This document shows positions 9,305 through 17,105 of a stretch of DNA of 64,000 nt, one piece after another. How positions within the stretch are numbered: the stretch's first letter is position 1; each line of letters opens with the position of its first letter. Origin of the DNA: Flavobacterium sp. PMTSA4 (GTDB lineage: Bacteria; Bacteroidota; Bacteroidia; Flavobacteriales; Flavobacteriaceae); assembly GCF_032098525.1 (NCBI RefSeq), contig NZ_CP134890.1:248001-312000 (forward strand), given 5' to 3'. Under the pieces are notes generated by a model. It ran no database searches. It was not told the origin of the DNA and saw only the letters and a list, made by a program, of their open reading frames with translations. The position numbers were made by a program, and so were the translations under genes.

Positions 9305-9335
9305 AGTCCATATAAAACAGTGTTTTATACGGACT
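9305..9335. repeat. 14-bp inverted repeat (hairpin)
   Basis: AGTCCATATAAAAC at 9305-9318 and GTTTTATACGGACT at 9322-9335 pair over 14 positions with one A/G mismatch and a 3-base loop. The right arm runs into the 11-bp tandem array. No T-tract follows on either strand, so it does not look like a plain intrinsic terminator. Confidence 0.75.
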
Positions 9336-9374
9336 CAGTATGGACTCAGTACGGACTCAGTATGGACTCACTAT
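9331..9374. repeat. 11-bp tandem repeat, four copies
   Basis: The units are GGACTCAGTAT, GGACTCAGTAC, GGACTCAGTAT and GGACTCACTAT at 9331, 9342, 9353 and 9364. The period is about one helical turn. The array sits between the divergent genes starting at 9209 (minus) and 9554 (plus), 122 bp upstream of the MARxG gene. Confidence 0.9.
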
Positions 9375-9524
9375 TAACAAACCCAGTAAAATCAATAATT
9401 TTGATGCTAACTAGCAAGAAAGATGATTTTAGTATAAAATGATATTCGTATCAATGCTTTTTTTGAATATTTACTATAACTATATATTTATATAATAAAA
9501 ACTCAAGATGAGCATCTCTTTTTA

Positions 9525-9532
9525 TATTTTTG
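9525..9532 (+). promoter_or_regulatory. -7 promoter box for the E1 gene
   Basis: TATTTTTG matches TAnnTTTG and lies 21 bp before the ATG at 9554. It overlaps the in-frame TTG at 9530, which argues that the TTG is not the translation start. No clear -33 element is visible. Confidence 0.5.
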
Positions 9533-9553
9533 CAACGCTATAAAACAAAACCA

Positions 9554-11530
9554 ATGAATTTCGACAGAAGAGAATTATCCAATACCCAATTGTTGGATTT
9601 ATACAAAAAACTGCTCAAACCACGCCTGATTGAAGAAAAGATGTTAATCCTGCTGCGTCAGGGAAAAGTTTCTAAATGGTTCTCAGGAATCGGTCAGGAA
9701 GCTATATCTGTAGGGATAACGGCTGCCTTGGATAAAGACGAATACATCCTGCCGATGCACCGAAATCTTGGGGTTTTTACAGGTAGAGATATACCGTTGA
9801 GCAAGCTTTTTTCACAATGGCAAGGCAAGAAATCGGGGTTTACTAAAGGTAGAGACCGCAGTTTTCATTTTGGAACGCAAGAGTATAAAATCATTGGAAT
9901 GATATCGCACCTCGGACCACAAATGGGTGTAGCCGATGGAATAGCATTAGCAAATAAGCTGAAAAACAACGGAAAAGTTACGGCAGTATTTACCGGAGAA
10001 GGAGCAACCAGCGAAGGAGATTTTCACGAAGCCTTAAACATAGCCGCTGTATGGGATTTGCCGGTGTTGTTTGTAATCGAGAATAATGGTTATGGATTGT
10101 CAACACCAACCAACGAGCAATACCGTTGTGCTAATCTGGCAGATAAAGGTATTGGGTATGGTATGGAAAGTCATATCATCGATGGGAATAATATATTAGA
10201 TGTTTATGCTAAAGTTTCACTGTTAAAAGCGTCGATGGTTGATAATCCGCGACCAGTTTTGTTAGAGTTTAAAACCTTCAGAATGCGTGGTCACGAAGAA
10301 GCAAGTGGTACCAAATATGTTCCACAGGAGTTGATGGATGAGTGGGCTATCAAAGACCCAATCTCAAATTACCGCGATTATCTGATGCGAATTGGTGTCC
10401 TTTTTGATGATGTTGATAATGACATAAAAGCACGAATTAAAGCCGAAATAGACGAACATTGGGTAATTACTCAAGCCGAACCCGACTTTGAAGCTAATTT
10501 GAGTGAAGAATTAAATGATGTTTATGAACCTTATGATTTTGAAGAATTTAGCCCAAGTTCAGAAACGGAAAACATTCGACTAATAGACGCAATATCTACT
10601 AGTTTAAGCCAATCTATGGAGCGTCATCCTAATTTGGTTATCATGGGACAAGACATAGCCGAATATGGTGGTGCTTTTAAAATCACTGATGGTTTTGTAG
10701 CTAAGTTTGGAAAGGAAAGAGTGCGCAACACACCAATCTGCGAAAGCGCTGTGGTTTCTGCCGCTAACGGTTTATCAATCAATGGTTATAAAGCGGTAAT
10801 GGAAATGCAATTCGCCGATTTTGTATCCTCAGGATTCAATCCAATTGTAAATTTATTAGCAAAGCAACACTACCGTTGGGGTGAAAAATCCGATGTAGTA
10901 GTGCGAATGCCTTGCGGTGGTGGCACACAAGCTGGTCCGTTTCACTCACAAACTAATGAGGCTTGGTTTACCAAAACACCTGGTTTAAAAGTGGTTTATC
11001 CAGCATTTCCTTATGATGCAAAAGGACTTTTAAACACTGCAATCAATGACCCGAACCCAGTAATCTATTTTGAACACAAGCAGTTATATCGTAGTATTTA
11101 TCAGGATGTGCCGAAGGATTATTACACGATACCTTTTGGAAAAGCAGCTTTTGTCAGAGAAGGAAATGAGGTAACTATAGTTTCTTTTGGAGCAGGAGTT
11201 CACTGGGCTTTGGAAGTTCTTAATAATAATACTGAAATAAAAGCCGATTTAATCGATTTAAGAACACTTCAACCATTGGATATGGATGCAATATACAATT
11301 CAGTAAAAAAGACTGGAAAATGCATTATTCTGCAGGAAGACACACTTTTTGGCGGTGTAGCCAGCGATATATCAGCATTGATTATGGAAAACTGTTTTCA
11401 GTATTTAGATGCTCCGGTACGAAGAGTAGGTAGTTTAGAAAGCCCGATACCTTTCGTGAAAACATTAGAAGACCAATATTTGCCAAAAACAAGATTTGAA
11501 AAAGAATTGAAAGACTTATTAGAATATTAA
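9554..11530 (+). CDS. Fused E1 alpha/beta 2-oxoacid dehydrogenase (branched-chain type)
   Basis: The 658-residue protein from the ATG at 9554 (MNFDRRELSNTQLL) carries both E1 subunits in one chain. The alpha half (about 1-330) has the thiamine diphosphate site FTGEGATSEGDFHEALNIAA followed by FVIENNGYGLST. The beta half (about 345-658) has VIMGQDIAEYGGAFKITDGF, TPICESAVVSAANG and the C-terminal transketolase-like domain (ADLIDLRTLQPLD). It decarboxylates branched-chain 2-oxoacids (or pyruvate) and passes the acyl group to an E2 lipoamide acyltransferase encoded elsewhere. The fusion is known in Bacteroidetes. It is followed by a strong terminator. Confidence 0.93.
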   Translation: MNFDRRELSNTQLLDLYKKLLKPRLIEEKMLILLRQGKVSKWFSGIGQEAISVGITAALDKDEYILPMHRNLGVFTGRDIPLSKLFSQWQGKKSGFTKGRDRSFHFGTQEYKIIGMISHLGPQMGVADGIALANKLKNNGKVTAVFTGEGATSEGDFHEALNIAAVWDLPVLFVIENNGYGLSTPTNEQYRCANLADKGIGYGMESHIIDGNNILDVYAKVSLLKASMVDNPRPVLLEFKTFRMRGHEEASGTKYVPQELMDEWAIKDPISNYRDYLMRIGVLFDDVDNDIKARIKAEIDEHWVITQAEPDFEANLSEELNDVYEPYDFEEFSPSSETENIRLIDAISTSLSQSMERHPNLVIMGQDIAEYGGAFKITDGFVAKFGKERVRNTPICESAVVSAANGLSINGYKAVMEMQFADFVSSGFNPIVNLLAKQHYRWGEKSDVVVRMPCGGGTQAGPFHSQTNEAWFTKTPGLKVVYPAFPYDAKGLLNTAINDPNPVIYFEHKQLYRSIYQDVPKDYYTIPFGKAAFVREGNEVTIVSFGAGVHWALEVLNNNTEIKADLIDLRTLQPLDMDAIYNSVKKTGKCIILQEDTLFGGVASDISALIMENCFQYLDAPVRRVGSLESPIPFVKTLEDQYLPKTRFEKELKDLLEY

Positions 11531-11532
11531 TA

Positions 11533-11560
11533 AAAAAGACACCAAAAGGTGTCTTTTTTT
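11533..11560. terminator. Bidirectional intrinsic terminator
   Basis: AAAAAAGACACC and GGTGTCTTTTTT form a 12-bp stem with loop AAAA. The A-run and T-run let it act for both the E1 gene (plus) and cbpM (minus), which converge here. Confidence 0.9.
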
Positions 11561-11578
11561 GTTTTGCAGAGAATTTAT

Positions 11579-11869
11579 TTACTCATACAAATCCAGTCGA
11601 TTTCTCAAATGTTTGTTGTGCTGATGTAGTTCATCAATCTTATTTAATAAATCTAAAATTATTTCTATACCTTCTTTATTGATGCTTAAATCATTATGCA
11701 ATCGAATAATTTTTTCAACAGTAACTATTTGATTTTTATTTAAATACTTAACTTTATCTTTTTGAATAGTTTCAATCAAACCAAACTCTTCTAAATCCCA
11801 TATTAAGCTGGTTTCAACATGATATTCTTGGCAAAATAGTTCAACTACTATTAATTCTTGTGTGTCCAT
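11579..11869 (-). CDS. cbpM: CbpM-like chaperone modulator
   Basis: The 96-residue protein is a MerR-like modulator, with LFCQEYHVETSLIWDLEEFGLIET, LNKNQIVTVEKIIRLHNDLSINKEGIEIILDLL and a short C-terminal coiled segment. In E. coli CbpM binds the J-domain of CbpA and restrains it. Its position 6 bp downstream of the cbpA-like gene supports the same partnership here. Translation is probably coupled with cbpA. Confidence 0.85.
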   Translation of the reverse strand: MDTQELIVVELFCQEYHVETSLIWDLEEFGLIETIQKDKVKYLNKNQIVTVEKIIRLHNDLSINKEGIEIILDLLNKIDELHQHNKHLRNRLDLYE

Positions 11870-11875
11870 ATTGCT

Positions 11876-12772
11876 TTATTTTTGGTTTAATTGGCTCAAT
11901 TCAGTGAATAAAGCTTTTTCTTTTTCAGTCAAATTCGTCGGAATCTTAATGGAATAAGTAACATATAAATCTCCAAATTGACCTTCTTTTTTATAGATTG
12001 GAAAACCTTTACCTTTCAAGCGAACTTTCGTTCCGTTTTGAGTACCGGGTAAAACTTTCAGTTTTAATTTGGAATTATAGAAGTCAGTGATAGTGATTTC
12101 TCCACCTAAAACCGCTGAGTATAGGTCCAACTCCTGATTTACATACAAATCATTGCCAACTCTTTTAAAAGGAGTATTGTTGACAATAGAAAACGTGATG
12201 TATAAATCGCCTTTCGGACCATTGTTGTAACCTTCGCCGCCATATCCTTTAATCTTGATGGTTTGTTCGTCTTCTATGCCAGCAGGAATGGTGATACGGA
12301 TGCTTTTTCCGTTGACATTGAGTTCCTTTTTTTCTGTTTTTGCAGCATCTCTAATATCCATTTGAAGTTGAGCATTAAGGTCTTGACCTCGATACTTTAC
12401 ACTACTTCGTCTTTGACTACCAGTTGCACCTCCGCCAAACATCGAAGAAAAGAAATCTGAAAAATCATCGCCTCCAAAGTCATAGGAAGTTTGTTGTTGA
12501 TTGTTGTGTTGTCTTTGCTGTTGCTGGTATTTCTCGTATTCCTCGCCATGTTCCCAATCTTTTCCATACTTATCGTATTTCTTCCTTTTTTCGGGATCAC
12601 TTAACACTGCGTTTGCTTCATTCAACTGTTGGAATTTTGCATGCGCTTCTTTATCGTTTGGATTGATATCCGGATGCAGTTTACGGGCTAATTTTCGATA
12701 GGCTTTTTTGATTTCCTCATCAGATGCATTTTTTGAAACGCCTAATACTTGATAATAATCAATAAATTCCAT
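11876..12772 (-). CDS. cbpA: CbpA-like J-domain co-chaperone (DnaJ type II)
   Basis: The 298-residue protein has an N-terminal J-domain (DYYQVLGVSKNASDEEIKKAY, with HPD near residues 33-35), a Gln/Gly-rich linker (residues about 85-120) and two DnaJ C-terminal beta domains. It lacks the CxxCxGxG zinc-binding repeats of DnaJ, which makes it the CbpA class. It stimulates DnaK ATPase and holds unfolded clients. It is followed immediately by cbpM. Confidence 0.93.
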   Translation of the reverse strand: MEFIDYYQVLGVSKNASDEEIKKAYRKLARKLHPDINPNDKEAHAKFQQLNEANAVLSDPEKRKKYDKYGKDWEHGEEYEKYQQQQRQHNNQQQTSYDFGGDDFSDFFSSMFGGGATGSQRRSSVKYRGQDLNAQLQMDIRDAAKTEKKELNVNGKSIRITIPAGIEDEQTIKIKGYGGEGYNNGPKGDLYITFSIVNNTPFKRVGNDLYVNQELDLYSAVLGGEITITDFYNSKLKLKVLPGTQNGTKVRLKGKGFPIYKKEGQFGDLYVTYSIKIPTNLTEKEKALFTELSQLNQK

Positions 12773-12816
12773 GAGATATAATGCATTATTATTTAACGCT
12801 AATTTACGGAAAAAAT

Positions 12817-12843
12817 AAAGGAGTTTTATCTAAAAACTCCTTT
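12817..12843 (-). terminator. Terminator after the catabolic operon
   Basis: AAAGGAGTTTT at 12817-12827 pairs with AAAACTCCTTT at 12833-12843. Read on the minus strand the stem is followed by TTTATTTTTTCC, a good T-tract. It lies about 50 bp beyond the stop codon of the last gene of the operon (12894). Confidence 0.85.
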
Positions 12844-12893
12844 AACAATCTTTTATTTTTTGGTTGAATTAATATAATATTCAGAACTTAGTT

Positions 12894-13643
12894 TCAATAG
12901 TTTCCATTTAATAATTCCCCACCAATAGCAGATTTTGCTTCGATGCCTAACTTTTTCATCATTTCATAAGTGGTACAAACTGCTGCAGAAGTTACTGGAA
13001 TTCCACATTCTGCCTGTATCAAATCAATAGCTTCTAATGAAGGCATTTGTACACAAGCCGAAGCTACCAAAACATCTACATCTGTTAAATCTAGTTGTTT
13101 GTAGATTTCCAATAGGTTCATTGGATTTTGAGCAGCAACTTCAAGGTTGTTAGGTATTTCAAGTGCGATACTTTCTTTTACTTTGATACCTTGATGTTCG
13201 ATATAATCTACTACCATGTCTGTTAATGGTCGCATATAAGGCGTGATGATTGAAATTTGTTTAGCTCCTAAAACTTTCAATCCGTTAATCAAAGCACCAG
13301 CTGAAGTGACAATTGGAGTAGGGAAGTCATTAGCTACGGTTTCCTGATGTAAATTTACTTCCGATACACAATGATAACCTCTTCCCATGCTCATGATGGC
13401 AACCAAACAAGCATAACCCATTACATCTACATGGGCATCTGATAATTCCTGAGCACATTTTAAACTCATGGCATCCATGGCTTCCAGTTCTTCTTTGGTT
13501 ACTTTTTTCATACGCATTCTACTGCTGTGAAAAGTAAATCGTTCAGGCAAAATAGTTTCCCTTGAACGAAAGATTGCGGGTATTTCGGTTTCCATCGTAA
13601 CATTAGATGATGGAACAATTTGTCCTATTCTGTATTTTTTCAT
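12894..13643 (-). CDS. Maleate cis-trans isomerase
   Basis: The 249-residue protein matches the Asp/Glu racemase-like maleate isomerase family: IVPSSNVTMETEIPA at the N-terminus (Asn14), first catalytic Cys in GYACLVAIMSMG (Cys79) and second in ASACVQMPSLEAID (Cys197). The family converts maleate to fumarate, as NicE does in nicotinate degradation. It is the last gene of the ten-gene operon, 1 bp after the FAH-family gene, and would deliver the ring carbons to the TCA cycle. An arylmalonate decarboxylase-like role is less likely because the early PSSNVTMETE pattern is that of maleate isomerases. Confidence 0.88.
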   Translation of the reverse strand: MKKYRIGQIVPSSNVTMETEIPAIFRSRETILPERFTFHSSRMRMKKVTKEELEAMDAMSLKCAQELSDAHVDVMGYACLVAIMSMGRGYHCVSEVNLHQETVANDFPTPIVTSAGALINGLKVLGAKQISIITPYMRPLTDMVVDYIEHQGIKVKESIALEIPNNLEVAAQNPMNLLEIYKQLDLTDVDVLVASACVQMPSLEAIDLIQAECGIPVTSAAVCTTYEMMKKLGIEAKSAIGGELLNGNY

Positions 13644-13644
13644 T

Positions 13645-14556
13645 TTAAATCTCTTTAACGGTATTCACAATTGTTCCAATTCCTTCCACTGTTGCTTCGA
13701 TAACATCTCCATCATATAACCATTCTTGTGGACTTCTTCCTGCACCAACGCCAGCTGGAGTTCCCGTTGCAATGATATCGCCAGGTTCTATGGTGAAAAC
13801 AGTGCTTAAATCTTCTATTAAATCATTGATGTTGAATAGCATGTATTTAGTATTGGAATTTTGTTTTTCAACGCCATTAACTTTTAACGATAAATTCAAG
13901 TTATGTGGATTTTCGATTTCGTCTTTTGTTACTAAAATTGGTCCCATTGGTGCAAATGTATCTTGTCCTTTGGAAACAATCCATTGTCCTTCACGACGGC
14001 AATCACGAGCAGAAATATCATTGATAACCGTATAGCCAAATACATAATCCATAGCCTCAGTTTTTGGAACGTATTTTCCTTTTTTACCAATTACAACGGC
14101 TAATTCGCATTCCCAATCTAATTGTTGGGTTAGTTTGTTGTTTTTTAAAACATTGGTATTAGTAGCAGTTACTGTTGTTGGCGGTTTTGAAAAGATGATT
14201 GGTTTTTGAGGTAATTTACCTGTTGTATCTAGAGTTCTGGCACTTTCAGCTACATGTTCTGTATAATTTAAACCAATACCGATAATATTTTTTCTTGGCT
14301 TAGGAATTGGCGCAAGAAACGTCACTTCATCCATTTCATAAGCTATTTCTTTGAAGAAAGCAGGTTCGGTTTCGGCAACCATATCATTGAGTTCTTCAAC
14401 TATTTCCATTCCCATATCAATTAAATCGAGCATTTTGTCTGGCAAGGGGAAATTTGATATTTCGCCAAAGTCTTCCATGTCGATAATTTGATTGTTATGT
14501 ATAAATCCCAGTCGTGGTTCGTTGTTTCCTTTTAATGTATAGGTTAGTAGTTTCAT
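13645..14556 (-). CDS. Fumarylacetoacetate hydrolase family protein (maleyl-/maleamylpyruvate hydrolase candidate)
   Basis: The 303-residue protein has the FAH fold: IIGIGLNYTEHVAESA, PIIFSKPPTTVT, the metal-binding acids in LDWECELAVVIGKKGK, the catalytic-loop region YTVINDISARDCRREGQW, and EPGDIIATGTPAGVGAGRSP near the C-terminus. Family members hydrolyse C-C bonds of ring-cleavage products. Placed between a gentisate-type dioxygenase and a maleate isomerase, the expected substrate is maleylpyruvate or its amide maleamylpyruvate, giving pyruvate plus maleate or maleamate. Substrate is inferred from context. Confidence 0.85.
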   Translation of the reverse strand: MKLLTYTLKGNNEPRLGFIHNNQIIDMEDFGEISNFPLPDKMLDLIDMGMEIVEELNDMVAETEPAFFKEIAYEMDEVTFLAPIPKPRKNIIGIGLNYTEHVAESARTLDTTGKLPQKPIIFSKPPTTVTATNTNVLKNNKLTQQLDWECELAVVIGKKGKYVPKTEAMDYVFGYTVINDISARDCRREGQWIVSKGQDTFAPMGPILVTKDEIENPHNLNLSLKVNGVEKQNSNTKYMLFNINDLIEDLSTVFTIEPGDIIATGTPAGVGAGRSPQEWLYDGDVIEATVEGIGTIVNTVKEI

Positions 14557-14584
14557 TGTTTTGTTTTAATCTTTCTTCTTGTTT

Positions 14585-15691
14585 TTAAATTGATTGATGT
14601 CCGTTATTTTCGGTATAATTTTTTTCCTGATACAACCCTAATTTTTCGATAGTAGGTAAATCGTTAAAGGAAAACAAACATGCATCTTCACTCTCTGACG
14701 CATTATGATGTTCGTGCCAAGCCCAACTTGGAACACAGAATATATCGCGTTCTTTCCAGTCAAAACGTTGTCCGTTGATGATAGAGTAACCTTTTCCTTT
14801 TGCACACTGGTACACAAATGAACCCGTATGTTTGTGTGCTTTTCCTTTGAAGCCTGCAGGTAATAATTGCATGCTTGCACCCATAGTCTGCATTACATGA
14901 CCACCAGTTAATGGGTTGGAATACTGCATCATAATTCCATCTATTGGATTTATAGGTTTAACTTTTAAAGTTTCCAATAAAGTTGGGTATACTTCTTTCC
15001 AAGAATATTTGAATAGTGGCGAATATGGTTTTTCCCAAGTCACATCTGCAGGAATTAATCCTGCACAACCATAAGCCAAAGGTGAATAATTGATTTCTTG
15101 TTCCAATGGTTGCTTTCCATCAAAAACTGCGTAATCATTTGCTTCTAAAGCATTCACTAATGGAATATCCAAACCATCTTGCCAAATACACATTTTCCCG
15201 TTAGCATCAACACCATGTTCATGCCATGTTGAATTTGGTGTAATCACAAAATCATTTACTTCAAACATGATTTTATTACCATCAACAACAGTATATCCGC
15301 CTTCGCCTTCCATGATGAAACGCAATGCCGAAGCTTTGTGTCTGTGAGCCGAAGTGCTTTCACCTGGGCGTGTTACTTGAATTCCTGTATATAACCAGCC
15401 TACAGCTGCCGAGACATCTTTTCGTTTGTCGTTTACTAGGTAAACCACGCGTCTTCCTGCTTGCTCAGGAGTTACTAACTCGGATGATTTAACCACCAAT
15501 TCGCGTAAATCATCATATTTCCAAAGCATTGGTACTGATGAACTTCTTGGTTCCCATGGTTCAATATCATTGGCAACCGTCCATAAAGCTCCTGCGCCAA
15601 GTGTTTCCAGCTCTTTGTAATAAGCGATCAGTTCAGGTGAATCTTGAACTCTTGCTCTGCCATATTGATCGTCTGAATGGTTTTCGTTCAT
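14585..15691 (-). CDS. Gentisate 1,2-dioxygenase-like bicupin (5-hydroxyanthranilate dioxygenase candidate)
   Basis: The 368-residue protein is a two-cupin ring-cleavage dioxygenase. The first cupin has SAHRHKASALRFIMEGEGGY with the Fe(II)-binding histidines and a later His in NSTWHEHG; the second has AHKHTGSFVYQCAKGKGY and WAWHEHHN. This is the gentisate dioxygenase group, which opens rings para-hydroxylated relative to the ortho substituent, between the carboxyl- and the ortho-bearing carbons. With an ortho amino group the product would be an amide (maleamylpyruvate) rather than maleylpyruvate. It starts 1 bp before the nitrilase-family stop. Gentisate remains the alternative substrate. Confidence 0.88.
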   Translation of the reverse strand: MNENHSDDQYGRARVQDSPELIAYYKELETLGAGALWTVANDIEPWEPRSSSVPMLWKYDDLRELVVKSSELVTPEQAGRRVVYLVNDKRKDVSAAVGWLYTGIQVTRPGESTSAHRHKASALRFIMEGEGGYTVVDGNKIMFEVNDFVITPNSTWHEHGVDANGKMCIWQDGLDIPLVNALEANDYAVFDGKQPLEQEINYSPLAYGCAGLIPADVTWEKPYSPLFKYSWKEVYPTLLETLKVKPINPIDGIMMQYSNPLTGGHVMQTMGASMQLLPAGFKGKAHKHTGSFVYQCAKGKGYSIINGQRFDWKERDIFCVPSWAWHEHHNASESEDACLFSFNDLPTIEKLGLYQEKNYTENNGHQSI

Positions 15692-15692
15692 G

Positions 15693-16673
15693 TTACTTTT
15701 TATTAAATTCTTCGTGATTGTCTATAAAGGTAATCTTTCTTGTAGGAGCAGTGTTTACTCGTAAATCAAAAATGTCAAAACGGTTATAATGCCCTAATAT
15801 ATCGTGCATTTGTTTAGGCTGAATGCATTTTTCTAAATCAATATCTGCGTAAATAATGCCTTCGTCATCAATTAAAGGTTTACCAATTACAGCACCATTT
15901 GGGCCGATAAATCCAGAGAAAGCAGAATTTTTACGTGTCAATAATTCTTCCACATTGGGCACATCATCTTTCATGGCTTTCATGATTTCTTTTGAAATGG
16001 TTGAACACGAAACAATAGTGAATAGTTTGCCTTCAAAAGAATGGGCTGCAGCTCTAATTTTTATTGCTTCCGCCATGTTATAATCTGGTGGTGCCACCGG
16101 AAGTGAAATGTAATTGGCAATATGTATTAATTCGCCTTGCGATAACAACGTGAAACGCGCTAATGTATTGGTATTTTCTCCACAAGCCAATGTTCCAATT
16201 GGACCAATTTCGGTATCATATACTTTCAAAGACGAACCATCACCTGAAGTCCAAGTGAGTTTTTCTGCCCAGGTTGGCACCAGTTTTCTGTGTTTTCCAA
16301 TGAGTTCTCCTTTGTTATTGATGATTAGATTGGTGTTGTAAATTTCACCATAACTGTTGCCACGTTCGTTGATTCCGATAACGACATGAATGTTATAATC
16401 TTTTGCTGCTTGATATAGAGATTGCATAGCTGCATCGTTTACAGCTACAGCGTTTTTATATAATTGCTCATACCATTTACTACCTTGAACAGGTGTCATT
16501 ATCCAATTCCAATACGGATAGCCTGCTACAAAAACTTCTGGAAACGCAATTAATTGTGCTCCATTTTCACTAGCTTCTTTGATGAATGAAATCGCTTTAT
16601 CAATTGTCTTCTCTACATTAAGAAAAACAGGTGATGTTTGTACGGTTGCGGCTTTGAATTTTTTGAAGTCCAT
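15693..16673 (-). CDS. Nitrilase-superfamily hydrolase (candidate maleamate amidohydrolase)
   Basis: The 326-residue protein has the complete Glu-Lys-Cys triad: Glu46 in AFPEVFVAGYP, Lys130 in GKHRKLVPTWAE and Cys164 in LACGENTN. The sequence around the Cys (CGENTN) is that of branch-1 nitrilases, so a true nitrile substrate is possible. Its place inside an aromatic-acid operon, between the thioesterase and the dioxygenase, suggests instead that it removes the amide nitrogen left after ring cleavage of an amino-substituted ring. Its ATG overlaps the stop of the thioesterase gene by one base (TAATG). Family assignment is firm; the role is inference. Confidence 0.85.
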   Translation of the reverse strand: MDFKKFKAATVQTSPVFLNVEKTIDKAISFIKEASENGAQLIAFPEVFVAGYPYWNWIMTPVQGSKWYEQLYKNAVAVNDAAMQSLYQAAKDYNIHVVIGINERGNSYGEIYNTNLIINNKGELIGKHRKLVPTWAEKLTWTSGDGSSLKVYDTEIGPIGTLACGENTNTLARFTLLSQGELIHIANYISLPVAPPDYNMAEAIKIRAAAHSFEGKLFTIVSCSTISKEIMKAMKDDVPNVEELLTRKNSAFSGFIGPNGAVIGKPLIDDEGIIYADIDLEKCIQPKQMHDILGHYNRFDIFDLRVNTAPTRKITFIDNHEEFNKK

Positions 16674-17095
16674 TAGATTGTATATTTTTCAATTCTACTT
16701 TTCATTTCCTCATTAAAAGCTTCTGCTTTAATTGTTTTTCTGTCTTCTTCAATTTTTACGTTTACTAGAGTGACTTCACCTTCAAGTACTGTTTTGTTTT
16801 CTTGGTTAACATATTGAAATCCACATAGTATTGATGAGGTTTTCAATTCTTTAACCCATAGTTTTTTAGTTAGTGTTTCCCCTAAACGCGCTGGGTTTTT
16901 AAATTGCACTTTCAAATCTACTGTTGGAATTCCGTTGGTTTCATGCATTTTAGAAAAAGGTCTTTGTAATGCTTCTTCAAACCAATCTTCTACCAAGTCA
17001 TTCAGCATTTCTAGAAAACGAGGATAGAAAACGATACCAGCGTAATCAATATGTTTAAAGCGTATTTTTTCTTGTTTTATAAAAGGTTGGTTCAT
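16673..17095 (-). CDS. Hot-dog acyl-CoA thioesterase (4-hydroxybenzoyl-CoA thioesterase type)
   Basis: The start is placed at the ATG at 17095 (MNQPFIKQEKIRFKHID), giving 140 residues; the longer frame would overlap the upstream gene. The active-site signature is HIDYAGIVFYPRFLEMLND, with the catalytic Asp. The family hydrolyses aryl-CoA esters such as 4-hydroxybenzoyl-CoA. Here it would free the 5-hydroxylated aromatic acid from CoA before ring cleavage. It begins 10 bp after the gltB-like gene and is translationally joined to the next gene. Confidence 0.9.
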   Translation of the reverse strand: MNQPFIKQEKIRFKHIDYAGIVFYPRFLEMLNDLVEDWFEEALQRPFSKMHETNGIPTVDLKVQFKNPARLGETLTKKLWVKELKTSSILCGFQYVNQENKTVLEGEVTLVNVKIEEDRKTIKAEAFNEEMKSRIEKYTI

Positions 17096-17105
17096 TGTTT
17101 TAATG

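Noticed and set aside
9530..9553. TTG start for the E1 gene
   Set aside because: It overlaps the -7 box TATTTTTG; the ATG at 9554 fits the family start.
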